Origin: an uncultured Treponema sp.
GTDB taxonomy: Bacteria; Spirochaetota; Spirochaetia; Treponematales; Treponemataceae
DNA: 18,282 bases
Direction of reading: 5' to 3'
NCBI GenBank assembly: GCA_937915735.1
Contig: CALGGS010000030.1
Span: 1-18,282 of the forward strand
Part shown: piece by piece, positions 6,658 to 14,893 of the stretch
Position numbering within the stretch: the stretch's first letter is position 1
Layout of the letters: every line of letters starts with the position of its first letter
Program-made: the position numbers and the translations under genes
The notes under the pieces: generated by a model
Databases searched by the model: none
What the model saw: only the letters and a program-made list of their open reading frames with translations
What the model was told of the DNA's origin: nothing

Positions 6658-9003
6658 ATGAAAAAATTTCCTTATTTGGCAATTTTTACTTCTCTAATGC
6701 TTTTTGCTTGTAATGATTATGAGCTTCCAGAATCAATTTCTGTAAAGCAAAAGGCAAATTATGAAGTCGCGCTTGGCGGCTCATCTTTTAAGGTTTCGGA
6801 AAAATTTAATGTCGACAAGTTCAAAGAAGCTCTTGAAGACGAGGACAACGAGGACGCAGCCGCTTCGCTTACCGTTTATGACTATAATCCCACCGAAAAT
6901 GACAGCGATGTTCTTCAGTACATTCTTAATTATCAAATCGAAGGAATTGACTTAGGCCTTACAACTGATTCTGATTTAGATACAATCGAATTCGACACAA
7001 CTTTTACGGCTCCGGATTTTTCTTCTGACATAAGTTCAAATCTTACGCTGACTACAACACTTCCAATCGTAGAACTTGGAAGAGATGGTTCTCTTGGTGA
7101 TATTCCTCTTTATTTTAACATTACTTCTCCAGAGTTCAGCACAATGTTAATCCGGAGCGGAAGCTTGGATGTAACTGTCACCGCTCCCGCAAATGTTTCA
7201 CCAGATTTTGCAATGGAGGCGACAATCACTTTAACTAACACGAGCGGAAACATTATTGCAGGACCTTCTGACGCAACTGATTTTGCAAATGGCGGAAGCG
7301 TTTCACTTGATTTGTCAGGAAAAACTTTGGTTCCGAATATGCTCATCGTTGTTTCTGGCTCAATTTCTGGGGGAGTCGAAGGTAACGCACTTGAATATAC
7401 AGTCACTGCTTCTCCGAACAACATAAAATTTGACACAATTAAAGGTCTTACGATGACGAGTGAAGACCTTGGAGAAAACGCAACCATCGAAATCGAAGAG
7501 AGTTTTGAGCTTACGGGAATCAACGGGGCTTTAAAATCTGCGACCATCGAAGACGGAACGCTCTCATTCTCCTGCTCTTATCCTGACGGCTGGAGCGGAA
7601 TTGTAGTTGATGAAGATTATTTTGCTTTGAGCGGTGGTCTCGAACTCAAAGGCGGTTTTAATAGAGATGATGATAAAGCTGTTGTTGATTATGGTGACTT
7701 TAAGTACACAGATGATTCAAAATACATTTTGTATGAAGAAGCCACTCTTACGGATAAAAGTGTTTCTCCCAGCACAGTTTCAACCTATAGCGGCTCTGAC
7801 AAAAGCTACATCAAATTTCACCTTGAAAACGCGACAATCGTTTTTGCAGATACAGATTCTGGCGAAGAGGACTCAATTACTCTGGCTGGAAGCTGTAAAA
7901 TCAACAAAATCGACGAGCTTGTAATTGATTTAAGTGCATTGGGAGACCTTTCAAACGGCTCTAACAACGAAATAGACACAGGAATCAGTTTTTCAACGCT
8001 TCTTTCAGATATTCTCGACGATGAGGACGAAGAAATAAGCAATCTTCTTAATAATGTTGAATTTTCGGATATAAAAGGCTATCTCCTTATGACTTACCCT
8101 AAAACCTGTTCAGATGCCCTGTCTTCTATATCATTTTCTGGAAATGTTACTGCAAATTATGATAGCGGCTCAACGACGCTCCTTTCAAGTGACAGCATCG
8201 GAATGAAACAGTCTGACAAAATTCTTTCATCTTACCTCGTAACGGAAAAAACTACAGATTCGAGCGGAAAGGCGATTACAAAGGAATGGATTGGCGAAGA
8301 AGGCGCTGCATTCTTAACAGATATGAATTCTGCCGAGCTTGAAAATATGACAGAACTCCTCAACGCGCGGCCAGATAACTTAAAAATTGCTTACAGTCTT
8401 GCGATTTCTGACAGCGTAACAGATGTTACTTTAACAGGCGACGATGTTGACGCCCTTACGGATGGCACATCTTCAATAAACATTTCTCTTGCGCTTGTCC
8501 TTCCATTAAAAATTGTCCTAAATGATGAATACGATTATCCTTCTTCCAGCAGGAATGATGACGGCTTCATTACGATTGACAATGTTTTAGAGATTGCCGA
8601 CCAAGAAATAACAGAAGACCTTTTAAACAGAGATGACGAAAATGAAGAGCTTGACTATGAAAAATACATTGACGCAATAAAATCTGTCGGTATTACCTAC
8701 GAAATCGGCAATACGACGGGGCTGGAAGTCCATGCATATTTTTACGATGAAACAGTTTTTAACGGCACTAACTATGAGCCAAAAGAACTTGTGATAGGCG
8801 AATCTTCAGAGTCTCTGAACTTTACGAACGATGAAATCAAAAAAATCTTCAGCAGCGAAAGTTATCCTTTCTGTCCAAAAATAAAACTTGCGATAAAGGA
8901 AGGCGATGTAGAAATTACGAGAGATGCTGGCTTTGGAGTTAAGGCAAAGCTTTTCGTCAAAACGGACGGAACTGTCGAAATCTGGAACAAAAACGACGAG
9001 TAA
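6658..9003 (+). CDS. large acidic, beta-rich lipoprotein of unknown function
   Basis: I do not recognise a named family. The product is 781 residues and starts with MKKFPYLAIFTSLMLFAC, a lipoprotein signal with the probable lipidated Cys18 in a relaxed spirochaete-type lipobox. The rest is dominated by alternating hydrophobic/polar strand-like segments rich in Ser, Thr, Asp and Glu. Strongly acidic patches (EDEDNEDAA near 45, DDEDEE near 455, DDENEE near 660) each precede a strand-rich block, which hints at a repeated module. ATG 6658 was chosen over TTG 6640 because AGGAGA (6645-6650) lies between them at proper spacing and the signal peptide begins there. The outer-membrane barrel gene follows after 12 nt, so the two proteins likely work together at the outer membrane. 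A surface or periplasmic partner role is inference. Confidence 0.75.
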   Translation: MKKFPYLAIFTSLMLFACNDYELPESISVKQKANYEVALGGSSFKVSEKFNVDKFKEALEDEDNEDAAASLTVYDYNPTENDSDVLQYILNYQIEGIDLGLTTDSDLDTIEFDTTFTAPDFSSDISSNLTLTTTLPIVELGRDGSLGDIPLYFNITSPEFSTMLIRSGSLDVTVTAPANVSPDFAMEATITLTNTSGNIIAGPSDATDFANGGSVSLDLSGKTLVPNMLIVVSGSISGGVEGNALEYTVTASPNNIKFDTIKGLTMTSEDLGENATIEIEESFELTGINGALKSATIEDGTLSFSCSYPDGWSGIVVDEDYFALSGGLELKGGFNRDDDKAVVDYGDFKYTDDSKYILYEEATLTDKSVSPSTVSTYSGSDKSYIKFHLENATIVFADTDSGEEDSITLAGSCKINKIDELVIDLSALGDLSNGSNNEIDTGISFSTLLSDILDDEDEEISNLLNNVEFSDIKGYLLMTYPKTCSDALSSISFSGNVTANYDSGSTTLLSSDSIGMKQSDKILSSYLVTEKTTDSSGKAITKEWIGEEGAAFLTDMNSAELENMTELLNARPDNLKIAYSLAISDSVTDVTLTGDDVDALTDGTSSINISLALVLPLKIVLNDEYDYPSSSRNDDGFITIDNVLEIADQEITEDLLNRDDENEELDYEKYIDAIKSVGITYEIGNTTGLEVHAYFYDETVFNGTNYEPKELVIGESSESLNFTNDEIKKIFSSESYPFCPKIKLAIKEGDVEITRDAGFGVKAKLFVKTDGTVEIWNKNDE

Positions 9004-9015
9004 GGGGAGGAGAGC

Positions 9016-10296
9016 ATGAAAAGTATTTTTAAGACTTCAATTTTTGTATCAATTTTCTCGCTTTTCGCTTCTTCATTTGCGGCGGCGGATTTTTCGGCAT
9101 TCGATTTTCAGGGTGACTTGCTTTCAAAGCCAAAAAGATATTTTGAGCTTGGAGTTGACGCTGATGTGGCTGGCGCGAACAACTTGCTGGGCTTAAAAGA
9201 TATCCTTCAAAAAGAAGTTGTGATTGATTTAACGAAAATTGCGAACGATATGTCAGATTCTGGATTTAAATTCAGTTTTTATGACAGGGAAAAGGTTTTC
9301 GTAAATTTAAATATCAGCTCGCGATTTAGGTTCAGTGGCTTTGCCTCAGTCGAAGGAAACGCTCACTTCAATATTTCAAAAGATTTGTTCGAGCTTTTAG
9401 GAAATGGCTTGAGTGCCGGGGAGTCAAAAACTGTCGATGTTCTCGGTTATGCAGATTTATATGCGAATCTCGGCGCTTCTTTTCAGACAATCATAAAGGG
9501 CTACGGTGTCAAGATTACTCCGACATACTTTATTCCCCTCGTTTATGTTCCAAAAACTACGGCTACAGGAAAGCTGACGACTTCTTCAAACGGTTCTATT
9601 CGTGCGAATGCAGAGGCAAATGTTGACATCTACACTGCCGTCAATATGCACGACTTTATCGAAGATAGTAAGACCTTTGACAACATTGATTTTTCGGTTG
9701 CAGATTTACTTTCAAAGGGCGGCTTGGACTTGTCTCTTGAAATGGAACGAAACTTTTTCCACAATTTTAATGCCGGTCTTTACACGCGAGTTCCGATTAT
9801 CGGCGGAAAACTAGACTATAAGATGAGCACCCGTGTCTGGGCTTACGCTTACGAAAAGAATGCCCTGGGAATCCTTGACGACACGGAAGACCATGATTAC
9901 GACCACGGAAAAGACGATTTCACTTACTCAGAAGAAACCTTCAAGGTTTACAGGCCTTTCAGACTGGGACTTAACGCAACTTATACGCCCTTCGGACAGT
10001 GGCTTAAGATTCAGCCGGCTTTGGGCTTTGCAGTCAGAAATCCCTACACAAACGGCGACCGCATTTTCTATATGGAATACGCTCTTGACTTTAGGGCTTC
10101 TTTCGTAAAAAGAATCTTTAATTTTAACTTGGGAACGGCTTACCAAAATCAGGTTTTCCAACAGCGCTTCGGCTTTTCTCTAAATCTTCGCGTTCTCGAA
10201 ATTATGGCTCAGGCGAGCATGTGTGGCACGACCTTCTTGACGAGCTTCAAACATGACGGTTACGGGGCCTTCGTTGGCATCAGAATGGGATTTTAG
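9016..10296 (+). CDS. outer-membrane beta-barrel protein of unknown function
   Basis: A 426-residue exported protein with a signal peptide (hydrophobic core FVSIFSLFASSFAAA, cleavage likely after SFAAA). The body is a run of amphipathic strands alternating with short turns (for example FVNLNISSRFRFSGFASVEG, YFIPLVYVPKT, FRLGLNATYTPFG, FNLGTAYQNQVFQQRFGF). The C-terminus AFVGIRMGF ends in phenylalanine with the spacing of a BAM recognition signal. These are the marks of an outer-membrane barrel, perhaps with a periplasmic insert around 270-310 (acidic, His-rich stretch DDTEDHDYDHGKDD). A strong Shine-Dalgarno GGGGAGGAG lies in the 12-nt gap after the lipoprotein gene, so the two form an operon. 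I cannot assign a substrate or a named family. Confidence 0.75.
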   Translation: MKSIFKTSIFVSIFSLFASSFAAADFSAFDFQGDLLSKPKRYFELGVDADVAGANNLLGLKDILQKEVVIDLTKIANDMSDSGFKFSFYDREKVFVNLNISSRFRFSGFASVEGNAHFNISKDLFELLGNGLSAGESKTVDVLGYADLYANLGASFQTIIKGYGVKITPTYFIPLVYVPKTTATGKLTTSSNGSIRANAEANVDIYTAVNMHDFIEDSKTFDNIDFSVADLLSKGGLDLSLEMERNFFHNFNAGLYTRVPIIGGKLDYKMSTRVWAYAYEKNALGILDDTEDHDYDHGKDDFTYSEETFKVYRPFRLGLNATYTPFGQWLKIQPALGFAVRNPYTNGDRIFYMEYALDFRASFVKRIFNFNLGTAYQNQVFQQRFGFSLNLRVLEIMAQASMCGTTFLTSFKHDGYGAFVGIRMGF

Positions 10297-10351
10297 GGAA
10301 GTGCTGATTAACACTTGTCGCAATTAAATAAATAAATGAATCCCAAAAATA

Positions 10352-10380
10352 TTGAAAATTCATAGAAATAGACTTAAAAT
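10352..10380 (+). promoter_or_regulatory. sigma-70 promoter of the phosphofructokinase gene
   Basis: TTGAAA (10352-10357) and TAAAAT (10375-10380) are exactly 17 bp apart. The predicted leader of about 32 nt contains CAGGAG just before ATG 10420. Confidence 0.62.
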
Positions 10381-10419
10381 ATTGTGTATGTTGGCTTTTT
10401 AAGGCCTCAGGAGTACTAA

Positions 10420-11817
10420 ATGGCAGAAAAATTTGATTTTACTATCGAACAGCTTGGCGAGTGCAAGGTTCCTTCACCAATTGAACTTTCAAAAGAACAC
10501 GGTGAATTCCGTGCAAACTATGTGCGCGACACATCTTTTGTACGCTACAAGGTCAATGTTTTTGATGCAAATTCAACAGAAAACGAGCGAACCGTAGATA
10601 ATCTTATGCAGAAGGCTGGTCCTCGTGAATTTATCTATTTTAATCCGGCACATGTAAACGCTGGAATCTGTACTTGTGGCGGTCTTTGCCCAGGTCTTAA
10701 CGATGTAATTCGTGCTGTGGTCCGCTGTTTATGGTTCCGCTACGGAGTCAAAAGAATTCGTGGCTTCCGCTACGGCTTTAAAGGATTTTTCCCTGATTCT
10801 GGCTACGACACAGTTGAGCTTACACCAAAGGTAGTTGACGACATTCACAAAAACGGCGGTTCTTTCTTGGGAACGAGCCGAGGTGGCGGAAACCGAGTTA
10901 CTGACATCGTAGACGCCGTGGAATCCTTGAGCATTAATATGCTTTTTATTGTCGGTGGTGACGGAACTCAGCGCGGTGCTCTCGATGTTGCGACCGAAAT
11001 CGAAAAAAGGGGCCTTAAAGTTGCTGTCGTCGGTATTCCAAAAACAGTTGACAACGACCTTCTCTTTATTGACCGCTCATTCGGCTTTGAAACGGCTGTC
11101 GAAAAAGCGCGTGAAGCGGTAGATGCTATCCACATGGAAGCTGAATCGCAGGTAAACGGAATCGGTGTTGTAAAACTTATGGGACGCGAATCTGGCTTTA
11201 TCGCAACTTCAACGGCTCTTTCAAGCCACGAAACAAACTTCTGTCTTATTCCAGAAGTTCCCTTCGACCTTGACGGTCCAAACGGCTTCCTTTCTCATCT
11301 TGAAAAACGACTTGAACGACGCGGACATGCCGTAGTTATTGTGGCAGAAGGCGCAGGTCAGGAGCATATGCAGGCTACAAACGAAAAGGACGCCTCTGGA
11401 AACAAGAGACTTTCTGATATCGGTGTTTTCCTCTGCAACAAAATCAACGAATACTTTGCAAACAAAAAGATTCATGTAAATCTTAAATATGTAGACCCTA
11501 GCTATCAGGTTCGTTCTGCAGTTACTACGGCAAACGACTCAATTTACTGTGAGCGACTCGGAAATAACGCAGTCCATGCGGCAATGTGCGGTAAAACAAA
11601 GTGTGTTGTCGGTCTTGTTCACGACAAATATGTCATTATTCCAACAAACATGGTAACGCGCAAGCGAAACACCGTCGACCCAGAAGGCGCTCTCTGGCGA
11701 GACGCTCTCGACGCTACAGGTCAGCCAATTCTTATGGTCAACAACATTCAGTCTGTAATCGACCACATGAAGAAAAAGGCCGCTGAAGAAGCTAGCGCCG
11801 ACAAGGAATCAAAATAA
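10420..11817 (+). CDS. pfk: ATP-dependent 6-phosphofructokinase, long treponeme/trypanosome-type form
   Basis: This cytoplasmic glycolytic enzyme phosphorylates fructose-6-phosphate to fructose-1,6-bisphosphate. The 465-residue protein has an N-terminal extension of about 75 residues before the core. The nucleotide loop is CGGLCPGLNDVIRAV (86-100), the phosphoryl-donor loop GGDGTQRGA (179-187), the catalytic loop GIPKTVDND (205-213, Asp211 as base), and MGRESGF (254-260) with EGAGQ contact fructose-6-phosphate. The residue after GGD is Gly182, as in ATP-using enzymes, rather than Asp as in pyrophosphate enzymes. Lys208 stands where bacterial PfkA has Gly, which is the mixed pattern known from trypanosome and plant ATP-PFKs. 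CAGGAG precedes the ATG and a strong terminator follows, so it is transcribed alone. Donor choice is inferred from two residues. Confidence 0.92.
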   Translation: MAEKFDFTIEQLGECKVPSPIELSKEHGEFRANYVRDTSFVRYKVNVFDANSTENERTVDNLMQKAGPREFIYFNPAHVNAGICTCGGLCPGLNDVIRAVVRCLWFRYGVKRIRGFRYGFKGFFPDSGYDTVELTPKVVDDIHKNGGSFLGTSRGGGNRVTDIVDAVESLSINMLFIVGGDGTQRGALDVATEIEKRGLKVAVVGIPKTVDNDLLFIDRSFGFETAVEKAREAVDAIHMEAESQVNGIGVVKLMGRESGFIATSTALSSHETNFCLIPEVPFDLDGPNGFLSHLEKRLERRGHAVVIVAEGAGQEHMQATNEKDASGNKRLSDIGVFLCNKINEYFANKKIHVNLKYVDPSYQVRSAVTTANDSIYCERLGNNAVHAAMCGKTKCVVGLVHDKYVIIPTNMVTRKRNTVDPEGALWRDALDATGQPILMVNNIQSVIDHMKKKAAEEASADKESK

Positions 11818-11829
11818 ACAATATAAAAC

Positions 11830-11860
11830 CCGCTGTTAAATCTGACAGCGGATTTTTTTT
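11830..11860 (+). terminator. rho-independent terminator after phosphofructokinase
   Basis: A perfect 7-bp stem CCGCTGT/ACAGCGG (11830-11836 with 11845-11851) encloses an 8-nt loop and is followed by A and eight T residues (11853-11860). It sits 12 nt after the stop codon. Confidence 0.92.
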
Positions 11861-11896
11861 GACAAGCATATCCATCAAAAAAAAATCCACAAGTCA

Positions 11897-11925
11897 TTCA
11901 CTCGCAACTTAATAAAATTTATGAT
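11897..11925 (+). promoter_or_regulatory. weak candidate promoter of the omptin gene
   Basis: TTCACT (11897-11902) and TATGAT (11920-11925) are 17 bp apart. An overlapping TAGAAT (11925-11930) ends 7 nt before ATG 11938. Either choice gives a leader of nearly zero length, and no Shine-Dalgarno sequence is present (ATCCCAGTA precedes the ATG). Confidence 0.35.
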
Positions 11926-11937
11926 AGAATCCCAGTA

Positions 11938-12921
11938 ATGAAAAAATTCTTTCTTTCTTTACTAGCCACTTTTTTTTCAGTTTCGCTTTTTGCCGCTTCG
12001 CCAGAAGATTTTTCCCTTTCTGTTGAACCGATTTTTGGAATGAAATGGGGGCAGGTTGATGAGTATGTGTATGAAAAAGATTCGGAGGGTATTTACCAGA
12101 AAGAAAGCGAACTGAACTGGCATATTAAAAATATGTTCAAAGTCGGTGGTCAAATTGATGGCGGATTTAAAAAACTCAAAGGTAAAATCCATTTTTCGGC
12201 TCTGATTCCTGGCGAGTGTGGCATAATGGAAGATTCCGACTGGATGGACTTAAATGATGTAAAAACGACCTACTCTAAATCTGAGAATAAAATAACTCAG
12301 GCTTTTGATTTTTCAATAGAATTAAGATACGAGTTCCAGCCTATCAAAAAAATTAAAATTGCTCCTGTTTTGGGCTTTGAGTATAAAATAATTTCCTTTG
12401 AAGCTCGAAATGGATATGGTTGGTATGGTAATGTTGTTTCACCTCATGTTTCTTGGGATGACCCAAATGCAGTTTATTATTCAAAAGGCTCGCTTTGTGG
12501 AATTGATTATCATCGTGATGTAAAACAATTTTTACTTGGATATTATTTTGAATTTAAACCAATCGAAAAAATAAGAATGTACGAGTCCTTTTTTGTCTGC
12601 CCGTATGCTTACACGGCATCTTACGACACTCATTACAGAAATTCGGAAGAAACAATAGGAACAGATTACGCTGATGAAGTGTACTTTTTTTTCAAAAGAT
12701 TCAAATATTTGACAGGTTGCTATTATGTTTTTAATAAGCACTGGGAAATTGGATTTCATATTTCTGCATTTTATGCAATCGGAACTACTGGAACAAATTA
12801 TCAAAAGGCTTTTACATCTAAGGGAAACAGAAGCGGCTACAAAGAACAATCTGGTGTGAAAGGCGGAGCTGGCACTTGGGACATTGACGCCAGCCTTTCC
12901 TGTAGATTTACAATCTTTTAG
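11938..12921 (+). CDS. omptin-family outer-membrane protease
   Basis: This 327-residue protein starts with a signal peptide (MKKFFLSLLATFFSVSLFAA) and ends in CRFTIF, a barrel C-terminus. Hand alignment to E. coli OmpT aligns well over most of its length: GQVDEYVYE with GKTKERVYL, MEDSDWMD with MVDxDWMD, GFEYKIISFEARNGYGWY with GYQESRYSFTARGGSYIY, and YDTHY with NDEHY. The catalytic residues of omptins are therefore present as Asp99/Asp101 (OmpT Asp83/Asp85) and Asp230/His232 (Asp210/His212). The S1-pocket Glu27 is kept as Glu42, but Asp208 and Asp97 are Ser228 and Ser113, so preference for dibasic sites may be relaxed. The LPS-binding Glu136 and Arg138 become Tyr149 and Ile151. It likely cleaves peptides or proteins at the cell surface. 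It stands alone after the pfk terminator and overlaps the proA stop by 4 nt, tail to tail. Confidence 0.85.
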   Translation: MKKFFLSLLATFFSVSLFAASPEDFSLSVEPIFGMKWGQVDEYVYEKDSEGIYQKESELNWHIKNMFKVGGQIDGGFKKLKGKIHFSALIPGECGIMEDSDWMDLNDVKTTYSKSENKITQAFDFSIELRYEFQPIKKIKIAPVLGFEYKIISFEARNGYGWYGNVVSPHVSWDDPNAVYYSKGSLCGIDYHRDVKQFLLGYYFEFKPIEKIRMYESFFVCPYAYTASYDTHYRNSEETIGTDYADEVYFFFKRFKYLTGCYYVFNKHWEIGFHISAFYAIGTTGTNYQKAFTSKGNRSGYKEQSGVKGGAGTWDIDASLSCRFTIF

Positions 12922-14192
12922 CCTCTTACCTGCCCGTCACCGTCAATCAGGTACTTTGTCGTTGTGAGTGCCTTAATTCCCATAGGGCCACGGGCGTGCA
13001 ATTTTTGCGTGGAAATTCCAAGTTCTGCACCAAAGCCAAATTCTCCGCCGTCCGTGAAGCGGGTTGAAGAATTTACATAAACACAGGCGGCATCGATTTT
13101 TGCCTGAAAAAGCCGCGCATTCGTTCTGTTTTCGGTAACGATTGTTTCTGAATGTTTAGTGTTGTGCGAATTAATGTAAGAAATTGCTTCAGAAAGATTG
13201 CTTACGATTTTTACGGCACAGATAAGGTCTAGGAATTCAAAGCCAAAATCAGATTCCGAAGCGAGAGAGATTTTTGCACTTGAGTCGACAAGGTTTTTTA
13301 ATATTTCAAAAGATTTTTCGTCACAGCGAAGCTCTACTTTGTCGGAAAAGCGTTTTGCAAGAAGTGGCAGGAAAGTTTTTGCGATTTTTTCGTGAACTAA
13401 AATGCACTCAATTGCGTTACAGGCTCCAGGCCGCTGAGTTTTTGCGTTCCATGCGATTTCTTCGGCCATTTTAAAATCTGCGCTTTCGTCTACAAAAAGA
13501 TGGCAAACCCCCGCTCCTGTCTGAATTACAGGAACCTTTGCGTTTTCAACGACCATATCGATTAGCTTTTTTCCGCCGCGAGGCAAAGCCACATCAACCT
13601 TTCCGACAGCCGTTAAGATTTCCGTAACTTCATCATGACTTTCGCAGGGAGCAAGCTCAATTGCACTTGGTACACCGAAACCTTGGGAAGCGCTTGAGTT
13701 AAGACCTTCTTTAATTGCCGAAACAATCGCTCTGTTAGATTTTAATGCGCTTGAAGAGCCTCTAAGAAGAATCGCGTTTCCGCTTTTGTAGGCTAAGGCA
13801 AATGCATCCGCCGTGACATTCGGGCGGCTTTCGTAGATGATTGCAACGACTCCGAGAGGAACCCGTACCTGGCGGATTGTCATTCCGTTTGGGGTTTTCC
13901 AGCCGGCACACTCTTCGCCGATTGGGTCTGTCTGTGAAATTATGATTTTTATTGAGTCGATAATAGAGTTGATTTTTTTGTCGTCAAGGGCAAGTCGCTC
14001 GACAAGACTTTCGGTCATTCCTTTTGAGCGGGCCGCCTCTACATCCTCAGCATTTGCGGCTAAAATTGCCGAACGATTTTTTTCGATTGAAGAGATTACG
14101 GCCGCAAGCGCGGTATTTTTTTGACTTGCCGTCTGTAAGGCAAGGGTGTCGCTTCCAGAGCGAAGTGAATCACAAATTTCAGAAATATTCAT
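12918..14192 (-). CDS. proA: glutamate-5-semialdehyde dehydrogenase (gamma-glutamyl phosphate reductase)
   Basis: Second step of proline synthesis: NADPH-dependent reduction of gamma-glutamyl phosphate to glutamate-5-semialdehyde in the cytoplasm. The 424-residue length is normal for the family. Conserved blocks include VRVPLGVVAIIYESRPNVTADAFALAYKSGNA (read as two parts near 110-140), LRGSSSALKSN, LPRGGKKLI, the nucleophile segment TQRPGACNAIE with Cys258, and the C-terminal RFTDGGEFGFGAELGISTQKLHARGPMG region near 384-410. A clear AAGGAG lies before the ATG at 14192. No proB (glutamate 5-kinase) is in the window, so the usual proBA pair is split. The upstream unknown gene (14244) is on the same strand 51 nt away and may be co-transcribed. 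The stop codon overlaps that of the omptin gene. Confidence 0.97.
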   Translation of the reverse strand: MNISEICDSLRSGSDTLALQTASQKNTALAAVISSIEKNRSAILAANAEDVEAARSKGMTESLVERLALDDKKINSIIDSIKIIISQTDPIGEECAGWKTPNGMTIRQVRVPLGVVAIIYESRPNVTADAFALAYKSGNAILLRGSSSALKSNRAIVSAIKEGLNSSASQGFGVPSAIELAPCESHDEVTEILTAVGKVDVALPRGGKKLIDMVVENAKVPVIQTGAGVCHLFVDESADFKMAEEIAWNAKTQRPGACNAIECILVHEKIAKTFLPLLAKRFSDKVELRCDEKSFEILKNLVDSSAKISLASESDFGFEFLDLICAVKIVSNLSEAISYINSHNTKHSETIVTENRTNARLFQAKIDAACVYVNSSTRFTDGGEFGFGAELGISTQKLHARGPMGIKALTTTKYLIDGDGQVRG

Positions 14193-14243
14193 TGAGAACT
14201 CCTTGCCACCTCGACCGAAATGACAACATTTTAGAGGTACCCT

Positions 14244-14765
14244 CTAGTAATTTGCCAAAAAGAACATTGCGATTAGCATGACCGTTTTGTTTTTTTCGTT
14301 TGACCAGTCGTTTTTAGCGGGCAATGAGTTTACATACCACCAGAAAATGCCGAATTCGGGGTCAATCCTGAGCGCATACTCGGCGAATTCATCAGTTTTT
14401 GCCATTTCGCCAAACATAAGGTAAATTACATCGCTTATAATTGCCGTGAAAGGCGAAAAAACTTCCGCCCATTTTTCGCTTTCGATTGAAGCGCAATATT
14501 TTTCCAGCTTGACTAAGATTTCTTCTTTGAGGGAAATGTCTTCGTTGTCGACCCAGGTTTTTTGGATTAGGAGAGTGAGATTCTTTTTGAATGAAGAGAT
14601 GAGTTTTTGAACGCTCTCTCCTGTTGAAATGTCGAACCCGCTTCCAAATTGGCCTGCCACTACTGCGGCTGATTTTGAAATTTCTGAAGAATCGCTCGTT
14701 TTGAGTAAAACTTCCAGGGAATCTATTGTATTTTTTTCTATAAAGTCTTTGATTAAATCGTTCAT
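14244..14765 (-). CDS. hypothetical protein, 173 residues
   Basis: I do not recognise the family. The product has no signal peptide and looks largely helical, with an amphipathic N-terminal part (about 1-60), a Lys/Glu-rich middle and a more hydrophobic segment FSPFTAIISDVIYLMFGEM (about 104-122). A C-terminal aromatic stretch GIFWWYVNSLP (about 138-148) follows, and the protein ends in the hydrophobic MLIAMFFLANY. It is probably a cytoplasmic protein or peripherally membrane-attached. No Shine-Dalgarno sequence precedes the ATG; a promoter-like pair lies just upstream. It sits between fliK and proA on the same strand, 128 nt after fliK. Its reading frame is intact, and codon use looks like that of its neighbours. 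Confidence 0.7.
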   Translation of the reverse strand: MNDLIKDFIEKNTIDSLEVLLKTSDSSEISKSAAVVAGQFGSGFDISTGESVQKLISSFKKNLTLLIQKTWVDNEDISLKEEILVKLEKYCASIESEKWAEVFSPFTAIISDVIYLMFGEMAKTDEFAEYALRIDPEFGIFWWYVNSLPAKNDWSNEKNKTVMLIAMFFLANY

Positions 14766-14774
14766 ATTATATTT

Positions 14775-14804
14775 AGTTTAAAGAATTTCTGATATTTATG
14801 TCAA
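14775..14804 (-). promoter_or_regulatory. possible promoter of the 173-residue hypothetical gene
   Basis: On the minus strand a perfect TTGACA (14804-14799) lies 18 bp from TAAACT (14780-14775), a moderate -10 match. The -10 box ends 9 nt before the ATG at 14765, so transcription would begin about 2 nt before the start codon. A second AT-rich box TATAAT directly abuts the ATG. Confidence 0.4.
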
Positions 14805-14893
14805 TCAGTCAGTTATTGATGCTTAACCAATATCGGAAAAATCCAAATTCTAGGATTGAGAAAAGAAATTTTAGTGCAGTCGGCATCGGACAA

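Noticed and set aside
6447..6713. Plus-strand open frame across the ctpA-lipoprotein gap
   Set aside because: It overlaps both real genes and their promoters and shows no family features.
10299..10316. Hairpin AAGTG-N8-CACTT after the barrel gene
   Set aside because: Only 5 bp of stem, a long loop and no T-run, so it is not convincing as a terminator.
10324..10339. Short TAAA tandem run upstream of pfk
   Set aside because: About three to four units only; ordinary AT-rich promoter DNA.
14232..14246. Inverted repeat TAGAGG-TAC-CCTCTA at the end of the 173-residue gene
   Set aside because: No T-run follows on either strand, and it overlaps the stop codon; not enough to call a terminator.
14837..14857. 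Weak minus-strand hairpin AATCC-N8-GGATT with three T residues after fliK
   Set aside because: Short stem and a short T-run; chance structure is likely in AT-rich DNA.
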